Of a stretch of DNA of 64,000 nucleotides, positions 37,253 to 45,618 are shown one piece after another. Origin of the DNA: Bog-473 sp963791455 (GTDB lineage Bacteria > Actinomycetota > Acidimicrobiia > Acidimicrobiales > RAAP-2). The stretch covers positions 806,001 through 870,000 of the forward strand of contig CAWBSM010000004.1 in assembly GCA_963791455.1 (NCBI GenBank), written 5' to 3'. Within the stretch, counting starts at the first letter, position 1, and every line of letters begins with the position of its first letter. Both the position numbers and the translations under genes were made by a program. The notes under the pieces were generated by a model. The model ran no database searches, was not told where the DNA came from, and was given only the letters and a program-made list of their open reading frames with translations.

Positions 37253-38197
37253 TCAGGGCACGAGCACGAGCCGGCCCCGGACACCCCCCGACTCGAGGAG
37301 CCGGTGCGCCTCGGGCGCCTGGTCGAGTGGCAGCGTCCGCGCCACGCGCAGGGTGACGATCCCGTCCTCGGCCTGGGCCCGCAGTCGGTCGAGCTTGTCC
37401 CGGTGGCGGGCATAGGTGCGGACGTAGACCGGGACGAACGTGATGCCCGGGTGGTCGCTGGTGCGCCCCTCGTAGCCGCGCAGGGTGACCATACGGCCAG
37501 AAGCATGCACCGCCCCCACCGCTTCGGCGTCGACGAGCGCGGCGTCGACCAACCCGTCGACGCCCTCGGGGACCACGGCGCGCACTTGTCCCACGAAGTC
37601 CTCACCCCGGCGCACGACCACGTCGGCGCCGAGCTCGTGCACCAGCCCGTCATCGTCGGCTGACGCGTCGGCGACTACCCGGAGCCCCTCGGCCTTGCCC
37701 AGCTGTACGACGTAGCCGCCCACGGCGCCCGCCGCTCCCGTCACCCCGAGCGTCTGTCCGGGCCGAAGCGCCAGCTCGTCGAGCGCGAGGCGCGCCGTGA
37801 GGCCGTTCATCGGGAGGGTTGCCGCCTCCGCGTCCGTCGTCCCGCTCGGGGCCCGGACGACGGACTCGACGGGCACGACCACGCGCTCCGCGTAGGCGCC
37901 CCGTTGCCCCAGAGGCAGCACGATGGCCATCACGCGCTCTCCAACCTGCAGATCGGTGACGACTCCGTCCGCAATCTGCTCGAGCACACCGGCGACATCC
38001 ATGCCCGGCACGTGGGGCGGTGCCACGTCCTTGAGCCGCTCCGCCCGGGCGCCACTGCGCAACTGCGTGTCGGTGGGGTTGACAGCGGCGGCACGCACGC
38101 GGATCTTGACCTCGCCCGGTCCCACCTCGGGGTCGGGCACCTCCACCACGCGCAACACCTCAGGGCCGCCGAACTCGGTGATCCCCACCGCTCGCAT
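37253..38197 (-). CDS. NADPH:quinone oxidoreductase (zinc-free MDR)
   Basis: 314 residues starting at ATG 38197. MDR fold lacking the structural-zinc cysteines: MRAVGITEFGGPEVLRVVEV, AAAVNPTDTQLRSG, GMDVAGVLE and the NADPH loop LGVTGAAGAVGGYVVQLGKA. It should reduce quinones or alpha,beta-unsaturated carbonyls with NADPH. Convergent with the PRC-barrel gene (9 bases). The start was chosen because the upstream open frame has no MDR similarity. Confidence 0.92.
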   Translation of the reverse strand: MRAVGITEFGGPEVLRVVEVPDPEVGPGEVKIRVRAAAVNPTDTQLRSGARAERLKDVAPPHVPGMDVAGVLEQIADGVVTDLQVGERVMAIVLPLGQRGAYAERVVVPVESVVRAPSGTTDAEAATLPMNGLTARLALDELALRPGQTLGVTGAAGAVGGYVVQLGKAEGLRVVADASADDDGLVHELGADVVVRRGEDFVGQVRAVVPEGVDGLVDAALVDAEAVGAVHASGRMVTLRGYEGRTSDHPGITFVPVYVRTYARHRDKLDRLRAQAEDGIVTLRVARTLPLDQAPEAHRLLESGGVRGRLVLVP

Positions 38198-38272
38198 CGA
38201 GCCGCAGCCTAGAAGGACACGCGGCCCGGCGGCGAGGCCTCTTTGCCGCCGTCGCTGGGATAGACCGGTGCC

Positions 38273-39049
38273 GTGCGCCGCCACCACATCGCTCTTGTCG
38301 CGGCCGGGGTGGGATTCTGCGCGTGGTGTGGCTGGGTGAGCGCCTTCACCCGGACCACGACGGCGGCTGAGGTCACCTGGGTGTTCTCGCTCGGCGCGGT
38401 CGTGGCGGTCGATCTCGCCCTGTGGCAGGGACGGAAGGCGGCGCCCGGCGGCTGGCACCTCGAACCGGTCACCGTGCCGTGGCCGCGTCCGGGCCGCGGC
38501 GGCGGCAGGTTGGCCCTGCCGGGCGTTGCTCCGTGGTTGGCGCTCATCGCGGTCGCGCTGGCCTGGGACGTGCTCGGCATCGACACGGGACCGCACCTCT
38601 ATCACCTGACGATCAGCGCGCTGGCCCAGGCCTACCGGCCGTTGAACGCCGGCCTCCTCCTCTTCTGGATGCTCGTGGGGATCGGCTACGAAGCGGCTCG
38701 GGTGCGGGCGCCGTCGGCCGACCCGAGCAACCCGAGCAACAGGGCCAAACCCGTCGGGAGGGGCCCGGACACGCCGGCCTTCGGAGTGGTGCCGGGTGCG
38801 GGACTGGTGCACATGGCGGTGCACCCTGCGACTCCGGGCCTGCTCCTGCCCTCGAGCCCACCCGCGGGCGTCGCGTTCTGGGTGGCTGTGCCGTGCGCCG
38901 CCCTTGTCGTTGATCTCGTGGCGCGGCGCTCCGATGGACACCTGGCGAACGCCGAGGAGTTCATCCGCTTCGTCTCGACGGCAACGGTGGCCAACGTTGC
39001 GCTCATTGCGGCGTGGGTCTTTGCCGGCTACCACCTATTCGCGCGTTGA
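38273..39049 (+). CDS. Integral membrane protein of unknown function
   Basis: 258 residues from a GTG. Predicted helices include HHIALVAAGVGFCAWCGWV, VTWVFSLGAVVAVDLALW, APWLALIAVALAWDVLGI, LNAGLLLFWMLVGIGYEAA, GVAFWVAVPCAALVVDLVA and the C-terminal TVANVALIAAWVFAGYHLF. A loop rich in Pro/Ser/Asn separates the two halves. No known motif. Divergent from the oxidoreductase and convergent to the GT87 gene. Confidence 0.75.
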   Translation: MRRHHIALVAAGVGFCAWCGWVSAFTRTTTAAEVTWVFSLGAVVAVDLALWQGRKAAPGGWHLEPVTVPWPRPGRGGGRLALPGVAPWLALIAVALAWDVLGIDTGPHLYHLTISALAQAYRPLNAGLLLFWMLVGIGYEAARVRAPSADPSNPSNRAKPVGRGPDTPAFGVVPGAGLVHMAVHPATPGLLLPSSPPAGVAFWVAVPCAALVVDLVARRSDGHLANAEEFIRFVSTATVANVALIAAWVFAGYHLFAR

Positions 39050-39072
39050 GACCCGTGGTCCGGTGGATTGAT

Positions 39073-40356
39073 TCATCGAGATGGTGCTTGAGATTCTCCG
39101 AGCGGCGTCCCGAGACCTGAAGTGGTGTCGACGACCGTGATCCGGTTCCGCACCCAGAGCATCACCCCGCTCAATCCGATGAAGACCAGCGTCGAGATGA
39201 CGTAGGAGTTCTCCCGCAGGTACCAGAGCACATTGGCGTCCGGCGGCGGACTGGGCGGGATCACCATGAAGACGACCGCAGCACCGAGGGCCCACTGCAT
39301 GCCTTTGGCGGGACGGTCCCGGCCGGCGACCAACCACACCAGAGTCGGCACGATCCACACGTAATGGTGCAGCCACGAGATCGGAGAGACAAGAAGCCCG
39401 GTCGCGGCGCACAGAAGGACTCCGAGCAACGGCGAAGAGTGGCGATACGCGATCGCGGCCAGCGCTATCCCGCCACAGACGACCGCCGCGGTCATCAGAT
39501 CGACCAGCGCAGAGGACGGCGACAAATGCGCCCGGACAACGGCGCCGTGCAGTGTCTGGTTGATCACCAGGGAGATGCTCCCGACCCGTCCCACGTCGAA
39601 AGCATCCCGGGTGAAGTAGACCCACGAGGCACGGGGAGATACGGCGAACATCACGCAGGTGGCCAGCAAGAACGTCAAGGCCATGTTCCTCGCCGAGCGC
39701 CATTGACGCGTTACCACCAGGAACGGGAGAAACACGAGGGGAGTCAGCTTCACGGCAGCCGCGAGACCGACCAGCACCCCTTGTGGGAGCCGTTTGCCCC
39801 GCCAGGACACTCCCATCGCCAAGTCCGACACGATCATGAGGACCAACACGATGTTGATCTGCCCGAGTTCGAGGGTCTCGTGAACCGGAAAGAGGAGGAA
39901 GCCGACGGGAAAGAGGACGATGAGCGCGGTCCGCCAGTCCGAGCGGATCAATGCTCTCCGGCGGGCGGCCGCAGTGCTCACAGCAATCAGCGCGGTCAGT
40001 GCAATCAGATCGGTGGCGTCCCAGACCGTTTGGGCGGCAAAGGTGGAGAGATGAGACAGCGGCCAGAAAAAGAGAGCGGCCAGGGGCGGATAGGTGAACA
40101 CCAGATCCCGCCCGACGACCGTCAGGTGCGAGGAATAGAGACCTGATCCAAGTACGTGGTGGCCCCCCATGCGGTAGACGTCAAGGTCAACCTGTCGTTG
40201 ACGCGAGAGCAGCGCGACGTAGAACGCCAGAGCCGCTGTGGAGACCGACCCCAATATCCAGAGCGTCCCTGGCCGCACCAGGGCTTCGGTCGGCGTCGAA
40301 GTGCGCCGCGCGACAGGCTCGTGGCCGATGTGCCGGTCGTGCGCGTGTTGCCCCAT
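39073..40356 (-). CDS. GT87-type polyprenol-phosphate mannosyltransferase (DUF2029)
   Basis: 427 residues, about ten membrane helices. The conserved aspartates of GT87 enzymes lie in QVDLDVYRMGG after the first helix; other family features are FTYPPLAALFFWPL, LELGQINIVLVLMIV, GLAAAVKLTPLVFLPFLVV, INQTLHG and SPISWLHHYVWIVPTLVWLV. Relatives such as mycobacterial PimE add mannose from polyprenyl-phosphate to phosphatidylinositol mannosides or lipomannan. The precise acceptor here is unknown. Confidence 0.87.
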   Translation of the reverse strand: MGQHAHDRHIGHEPVARRTSTPTEALVRPGTLWILGSVSTAALAFYVALLSRQRQVDLDVYRMGGHHVLGSGLYSSHLTVVGRDLVFTYPPLAALFFWPLSHLSTFAAQTVWDATDLIALTALIAVSTAAARRRALIRSDWRTALIVLFPVGFLLFPVHETLELGQINIVLVLMIVSDLAMGVSWRGKRLPQGVLVGLAAAVKLTPLVFLPFLVVTRQWRSARNMALTFLLATCVMFAVSPRASWVYFTRDAFDVGRVGSISLVINQTLHGAVVRAHLSPSSALVDLMTAAVVCGGIALAAIAYRHSSPLLGVLLCAATGLLVSPISWLHHYVWIVPTLVWLVAGRDRPAKGMQWALGAAVVFMVIPPSPPPDANVLWYLRENSYVISTLVFIGLSGVMLWVRNRITVVDTTSGLGTPLGESQAPSR

Positions 40357-40465
40357 GCCCCCTCCCCCATGAGAAGGTATGCGGGGTGGCGGATAGCTTC
40401 AAGGGTCCTCTGGGCGCTGCAACCGAACTGCACCCACAAGCCGAGGAGTACTGCGAGCAGTCCTC

Positions 40466-41632
40466 TCAGCCGAAAGGATCGAGGGAGCTTCCGACGGCCC
40501 ACGTGCTGAAGTACTGGCTGTTGGCGCCGTAGGCCATGCCGATGGCCACATGGGCGCCGTCGACCTGGTGCTCGCCGGCAGCACCCCGGACCTGGTTCGC
40601 TGCCTCGGCGAATCGGAGCAGGCCCGAGGCGCCGATGGGGTTGCTGGAGAGCACCCCGCCGGAAGCATTGATCGGCAACGAACCAGTGAGCTCAGTGGTG
40701 CCGTCATCGACCAGCTTCCATCCCTCCCCCTCGTCGGCGAGGCCGAAGGCCTCGAGCCAAATGGGCTCGTGCCACGAGAAGGGCACGTACAGCTCGGCGG
40801 TGTCGATCTGGTGCCGTGGATCGGTGATCCCCGCCTGGCCGTACACGTCGGCGGCGCACTGCAAAGCGGCGGCCGGTCGGACGGGATCGCGACCGGGGAA
40901 ACTGGACGGCTCCGAACGGGACGAAGTCCCCAGCACCCAGGCCGGGGGACGGCCGTCGGCGGCCGCGGCCTTCCCTCCCTGCTCGTCGGTGAGGACCACG
41001 GCGCAGGCCCCATCCGAGGACGGGCAGGACTCGAGAAAGCGGATCGGTTCCCACATCATGGGCGAGGCCTTCACCTTCTCGATAGAGATGTCTTCGATCC
41101 GCAGGTGGGCGTAGGGGTTCTTGAGCGCATTGAGGCGGTCTTTCACGGCGACCTTCCAGCCAATGTGTTCCGGAGCTCGGCTGCGATGGATGTAGGCCCG
41201 GATGAACGGCGCGAAGGCGCCTCCGGCGCCCAGCGAGGCACCGCGGCCACTCCCCAACGCGAACTGAGCATTGCCTTCGGACTGCTTCTCGAACGCAACG
41301 GCCAGCACCGTCTTGTGCTTGCCGACCTGTACGTGTGAGGCGGCGACGATTGCGGTCGTCCCGCCGACCGAGCCGGCAGTGTGCACGCGGAACATGGGCT
41401 TGCCTACGGCGCCCAATGCGTCCGAGAGGTACAGCTCGGGTTTCATGACCCCTTCGAAGAGATCGGGCGCCTTCCCGAGGACGACGGCGTCGATGTCGGC
41501 CATGGTCATGTTGGCGTCGTCGAGCGCCCGGAATACCGCCTCGCGCACAAGACCCCCGAACGAGACGTCAAGCCGTCGCGACTTGTGATGGGTCTGGCCG
41601 ACCCCGACGACCGCACACGGACGGCTGCTCAC
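40466..41632 (-). CDS. Thiolase-like protein (SCP-x/Ltp type), first of a pair
   Basis: 388 residues from a GTG that overlaps the stop of the gene before it (GTGA). It has thiolase-fold segments CAVVGVGQT at the start, VHTAGSVGGTTAIVAASHVQ, SSDGACAVVLTDEQGG and the C-terminal ASGGVLSSNPIGASGLLRFA. The usual N-terminal nucleophilic cysteine (S-x-C-x-S-G) is not seen: the motif there is HTAGSVGG. Such lipid-transfer-protein thiolases often act as retro-aldolases in steroid side-chain removal, together with a DUF35 partner encoded beside them. Confidence 0.85.
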   Translation of the reverse strand: MSSRPCAVVGVGQTHHKSRRLDVSFGGLVREAVFRALDDANMTMADIDAVVLGKAPDLFEGVMKPELYLSDALGAVGKPMFRVHTAGSVGGTTAIVAASHVQVGKHKTVLAVAFEKQSEGNAQFALGSGRGASLGAGGAFAPFIRAYIHRSRAPEHIGWKVAVKDRLNALKNPYAHLRIEDISIEKVKASPMMWEPIRFLESCPSSDGACAVVLTDEQGGKAAAADGRPPAWVLGTSSRSEPSSFPGRDPVRPAAALQCAADVYGQAGITDPRHQIDTAELYVPFSWHEPIWLEAFGLADEGEGWKLVDDGTTELTGSLPINASGGVLSSNPIGASGLLRFAEAANQVRGAAGEHQVDGAHVAIGMAYGANSQYFSTWAVGSSLDPFG

Positions 41633-42672
41633 GCCAGGGCCTCCATAATGCAGATCAGGTTCTGCTGCAAGCAGGGGCCCGAAGTGGCGTGCGCCAGGGC
41701 CCGACGTCCCCCGTTCATGACGTGGTCGGCGGCGTAGCCGATGCGGCACAGTCCCGTCGCCATGATCGGGTTGGCCCGCAGCGCCCCGCCCGACGGGTTC
41801 ACCGCCACGTCTTCTCCGAGACCCAGCACGTTGGAGAGCAGCAATTCTTCGTGGGTGAAGGCAGCCTGCAACTCCGCGACCTCGATCGGGCCGTCGGCGA
41901 GGCCGGCCGCCTCGGCGGCCAGGCGGGTGGACGGCGAGTCGTCGAGGGCCCGAAACGATGGATTGTGACACTCGGTCCGGTGATCGAAGCCGGTGATGAA
42001 AGCCGGGCGTTCGACCAACTGACGGGCGCGGTTCCCGCTCGCCAGCACCAGAGCGGCAGCCCCGTCGGTGATGGGTGGGACGTCGTGGCGTCGCAAGGGC
42101 CGGCGGAGATAGTCCTCGGCCAGCAATGCCTCGACATCACCGTCACCGCGAGATCGCACAGCCACCTCGGCCATCGACCGCTCGTCGGCGATGCCGGCCT
42201 TGATGACGGCTCGGGCCTGAAGGGCGGCGAAAGTGAGGGGGTCGGCACCCAGTGGAGCCAGATAGTACGGATCCATCTCCATGGGGTAGATCAGCGATGG
42301 GTCACCGGTGGACGAGCGCCCCGACCCGGTCACCACGGCGATCTCGATGTCGCCCTCCTGCAACCGGAGCCATGCCTCGTAGAGGGCCCAGGCACCGTCC
42401 ATCTCGACGTGCGAGTCACGAGAGGGGGGCCACGCCCCGATGGCATCGAGGTTCGAGACGAACGAGAAGGCCTGTCCGGTGATGTAGTCACAGCTGCCGA
42501 GGCAAGTGAAGTCCACGTCAGCCCTGGTCAGGCCGAGCGGCGTCAAAGCGTCGGTGATGGCGTCCATGAGGAGTTGTGTCTCGGACTTGTCGGTGTGCCG
42601 GACCATCGGCGTCTTGGCCCATCCCACGACCGCCAGGGGACTGCCAGGTTCGGAGGGGCGGCTCATCGCCAT
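41629..42672 (-). CDS. Thiolase-like protein (SCP-x/Ltp type), second of a pair
   Basis: 347 residues. Start ATG at 42672 shares a base with the stop of the DUF35 gene (TGATG). Thiolase-fold motifs: LAVVGWAKTPMVRHT, TCLGSCDYITGQAFSF, TDGAAALVLASGNRA, LQAAFTHEELLL and NPSGGALRANPIMATGLCRI. The central nucleophile position is again non-canonical (HVEMDGAWALYEAWL). Together with the neighbouring thiolase-like protein it probably forms a hetero-oligomer. An alternative start is the ATG at 42666. Confidence 0.85.
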   Translation of the reverse strand: MAMSRPSEPGSPLAVVGWAKTPMVRHTDKSETQLLMDAITDALTPLGLTRADVDFTCLGSCDYITGQAFSFVSNLDAIGAWPPSRDSHVEMDGAWALYEAWLRLQEGDIEIAVVTGSGRSSTGDPSLIYPMEMDPYYLAPLGADPLTFAALQARAVIKAGIADERSMAEVAVRSRGDGDVEALLAEDYLRRPLRRHDVPPITDGAAALVLASGNRARQLVERPAFITGFDHRTECHNPSFRALDDSPSTRLAAEAAGLADGPIEVAELQAAFTHEELLLSNVLGLGEDVAVNPSGGALRANPIMATGLCRIGYAADHVMNGGRRALAHATSGPCLQQNLICIMEALA

Positions 42673-43658
42673 CAGAAGATCCGGTTCACGAGGTCGGGCT
42701 CGTCGACATCGGGCTCTCCGGAAGGGATCCAGCCGATCAAGGCTCCCCATGCACCACCCATCCCAACACCCTCGTCCAGCTCTTCGGCGGGAGAGGCCCA
42801 CACGGCCGACACTCGTTGGCCAACCCGGACCTCGTCCGCCGGAAGGTCGATCACCGCGGCATAGGGAACGATGACGTCACTGTCATCGAGGAGCACGAAG
42901 ACCCGGGCGAACGGCTCGGTCTCGGTTTGTCCCGGGTACTGCACCGGCGTCACGATCGAATAGTTGGTGATGGTACCGGTGTGCGGCAGCTCGACCTCGC
43001 AGTCGCTGCCCAACTCCAGTGCGTCGACGGGACAGTAGCCGCGCCCCCCGGCGTAGACGCGCTGGCAGGTCGGGCAGCGAAGACCGAGCAGTCGGTGTTC
43101 CTTCGAGGCGGCCACGGCCCGGTCCGTGGCGTCGGGCACGGGATTCCGGTACGTGATGGAGGCGTTGTAGAGCATCCGCTCCACCGGCTCCTTGGCGGGA
43201 CCGGTGTCCTCTCCCTCGGTCTCGGGCGTTTCACCGAGAACGAAACAGACGATGTCGTCGATCCGGCCGACCCGAGTACCGCGCCACCGCGGCGCGACAC
43301 GGGCTCCGTCGGCAATCGCCTCCGCCGAGCCGGCATCGACCGCGTGGAGCAACGGCGTCGTGGCCCCATCCAGTTGGATCAGGGCGAAGGCGAAGGGACG
43401 GTCCAGCGGATGTTGCTCGGACGGGACGGGCACCCAGGTCCACGAGGTGACGGTGCCGGCGGGCCCGACATCGACGAAGTCGCGGGTCAGTTCCGCACCC
43501 GTGGCCGGATCCCACTCCATCGGAGGCACGAGCACATCGTCACCGTTGCGGATGCCGAGGATGCGCCGCTCGGTCAGCGCGCTCAGAAAGGCTCCGACGA
43601 CGGGGCCGAGCGAGCGCTGGTAGGGAAAGGTGATCGTGCTGGCGACGAAACGAGTCAG
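42672..43658 (-). CDS. DUF35 OB-fold / zinc-ribbon acyl-CoA-binding partner, probable CTG start
   Basis: 328 residues if begun at CTG 43658, which has AAGGAG at the correct distance. A GTG at 43535 would cut off TFPYQRSLGPVVGAFLSALT, which looks like a genuine folded part of the family. The C-terminal DUF35 domain has a rubredoxin-like zinc ribbon CPTCQRVYAGGRGYCPVD, with the fourth ligand Asp instead of Cys, followed by the OB fold (TGTITNYSIVTPVQYPGQ, FARVFVLLDDSDVIVPYAAV). DUF35 proteins partner thiolase-like enzymes as acyl-CoA carriers. First gene of the three-gene unit. Confidence 0.8.
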   Translation of the reverse strand: MTRFVASTITFPYQRSLGPVVGAFLSALTERRILGIRNGDDVLVPPMEWDPATGAELTRDFVDVGPAGTVTSWTWVPVPSEQHPLDRPFAFALIQLDGATTPLLHAVDAGSAEAIADGARVAPRWRGTRVGRIDDIVCFVLGETPETEGEDTGPAKEPVERMLYNASITYRNPVPDATDRAVAASKEHRLLGLRCPTCQRVYAGGRGYCPVDALELGSDCEVELPHTGTITNYSIVTPVQYPGQTETEPFARVFVLLDDSDVIVPYAAVIDLPADEVRVGQRVSAVWASPAEELDEGVGMGGAWGALIGWIPSGEPDVDEPDLVNRIF

Positions 43659-43921
43659 CGGAGTAGCTCCTTGTCGATCAATAACGGTATCGAGCGGCCC
43701 ACACGCAGGAAAAGCCGGTCGCCCGCGTGGTCACCGCGTCCGGGTTCAGGTGAACGGCCGGCGAGGTGCGGCCCTGCGTTCGAGGACCCTCGCCTCACCT
43801 CCCTAGGGTCGAGCAAAGGTACCAGATCGCCTCACCTCGTCACCTCGAGTGGCGGTCGCCGAAATCTCACCCGCTCCTGGTGCGGCGTAGCGGACGCTGG
43901 TAGGTCGTACATACTGAGCCG

Positions 43922-45508
43922 ATGGAACACGACGCGATGCAGGAGTTTCAGATGCACGGTCAGGACATCCCCTGGCTGCTGGCCCACTGGAACGAACAGC
44001 GGCCGAACCACCCTGCGCTTGTCTGGGATCCTCCGTCGGGCGAGGGTCGCCAATGGACCTACGGGCAGCTGAACGACGACACCCGCCGCCTGGCGGCCGG
44101 TCTTGTCGCACGGGGTGTCGGCAAGGGCGACAAGGTGCTGCTCCACGCCGACAATTGCCCGGAACTCGTACTGTCGTGGCTCGCTTGCGCGACCGTCGGT
44201 GCGGTCGGGGTGACGACCAACACCAAATCGGTCACAGCAGAACTCTCCTACTTCATCGAAAAGGCCCAGTGCGTGGCGGCCATCACGCAACCGCAGTACG
44301 TGTCGATGGTGCTCGAGGCGGGACCGGCGCTGAAATGGGTTGCCGTCACCGAGGGTGACGCCGACGAACGTTCACCCGCGAACGCCTCCGGCTTGCATCT
44401 CGAGTCCTTCGATGACCTCTTCGGTGAGATCGCCGCCTGGCCGGGGCGCCCCGTCGAACCGCTCTTGCCGTTTGGGATCATGTTCACCTCGGGCACGACC
44501 AGCAAACCGAAGGCCGTGGTTCACACCCACGCCAACGCCATCTGGGCCAGCCGGCTCGGGCCCCGCAACATCGATCTGGGCCAAGACGACCGGTACTTGA
44601 TCTACCTACCCTTCTTCCACGTCAACGCGCAAAGCTGGTCGTTCTTCTCTGTCCTGGGCGTTGGTGCCACCGCCGTGCTCGTGCCGAAATGGTCGACCAG
44701 CCGGTTCTGGGACGTCGTGGCAAGCCAGGGAATCACCCATATCTCGCTCATGCCGTTCGTCATGGGAACCTTGGGGCAGCCGGACCGGCCCAAGACGGCT
44801 CTCCGCGTGGGTGTGTTCGGGCTCATCCTTCCCGAGCTCGACCGGATGTTCGGGATCGCCGTGTATGCCGCCTACGGAATGACCGAGACGGTGACTCACG
44901 CAATCACGGGAAGGCCGACCGAACGGCTGCCCTCCCGTTCGATGGGCCGGGTCTCACCGGGTTACGAGATCGCCGTGGTCGACAAGGAGACCGGGCGGCT
45001 CTGCGCCGAGGGAGAGACTGGCGAGCTGTGGCTTCGAGGGACGCGGGGCATACAACTCTTCCTCGAGTACTTCGACAACCCCGAAGCGAACGCGGCTGCC
45101 TTCGAGGACGATTGGTTCAAGACCGGCGACATCGTGAAGATGGGCCCGGGCGGCAACGTCTTCTACCAGGAGCGAGACAAGGATCTCATAAAGGTGGGCG
45201 GCGAGAACGTCTCGGCTCGCGAAGTCGAGGACGTCGTGGCGAGTGTGCCCGGTGTCGCCCAGGTCGCCGTCGTGGGGAAGCGCCACGAATGGCTGGACCA
45301 GGTTGCTGTGGCCTTCGTCATCACGACGGCCGACGCTCCTGACGACGCGCAACTCGAGCGCCAGGTCATCGAGGCGTGCACCGACCGGTTGGCCGACTTC
45401 AAGGTACCCCGCGCCGTCTATGTCGTCGATGAGTTCCCACTTGGGACGCTCGACAAGCTCCTCAAGAACAAGCTGCGTGACCTTGCCGACGAGCAGCCCG
45501 CGGTCTGA
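43922..45508 (+). CDS. Acyl-CoA ligase (AMP-forming), CaiC-like
   Basis: 528 residues of the ANL superfamily. The P-loop-like motif is MFTSGTTSKPKAVVHTHAN, A5 is AAYGMTETVTHAI, the hinge/DWFKTGDIVKMG motif is present, and the C-terminal region has the catalytic lysine in LGTLDKLLKNKL. It activates a carboxylic acid to its CoA ester. Divergent from the DUF35/thiolase operon across about 260 bases, so it probably supplies or shares its substrate. Confidence 0.9.
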   Translation: MEHDAMQEFQMHGQDIPWLLAHWNEQRPNHPALVWDPPSGEGRQWTYGQLNDDTRRLAAGLVARGVGKGDKVLLHADNCPELVLSWLACATVGAVGVTTNTKSVTAELSYFIEKAQCVAAITQPQYVSMVLEAGPALKWVAVTEGDADERSPANASGLHLESFDDLFGEIAAWPGRPVEPLLPFGIMFTSGTTSKPKAVVHTHANAIWASRLGPRNIDLGQDDRYLIYLPFFHVNAQSWSFFSVLGVGATAVLVPKWSTSRFWDVVASQGITHISLMPFVMGTLGQPDRPKTALRVGVFGLILPELDRMFGIAVYAAYGMTETVTHAITGRPTERLPSRSMGRVSPGYEIAVVDKETGRLCAEGETGELWLRGTRGIQLFLEYFDNPEANAAAFEDDWFKTGDIVKMGPGGNVFYQERDKDLIKVGGENVSAREVEDVVASVPGVAQVAVVGKRHEWLDQVAVAFVITTADAPDDAQLERQVIEACTDRLADFKVPRAVYVVDEFPLGTLDKLLKNKLRDLADEQPAV

Positions 45509-45618
45509 CGGTCGTCGATCCGTCGCGCCGCGGTCGGGACGGTGAGGGGGAGGGAGACGAGGACACGCCGAACCAACGGCGGTACAGTCTCGCTCGGCGC
45601 CGACGAAAGGTGGACCCG

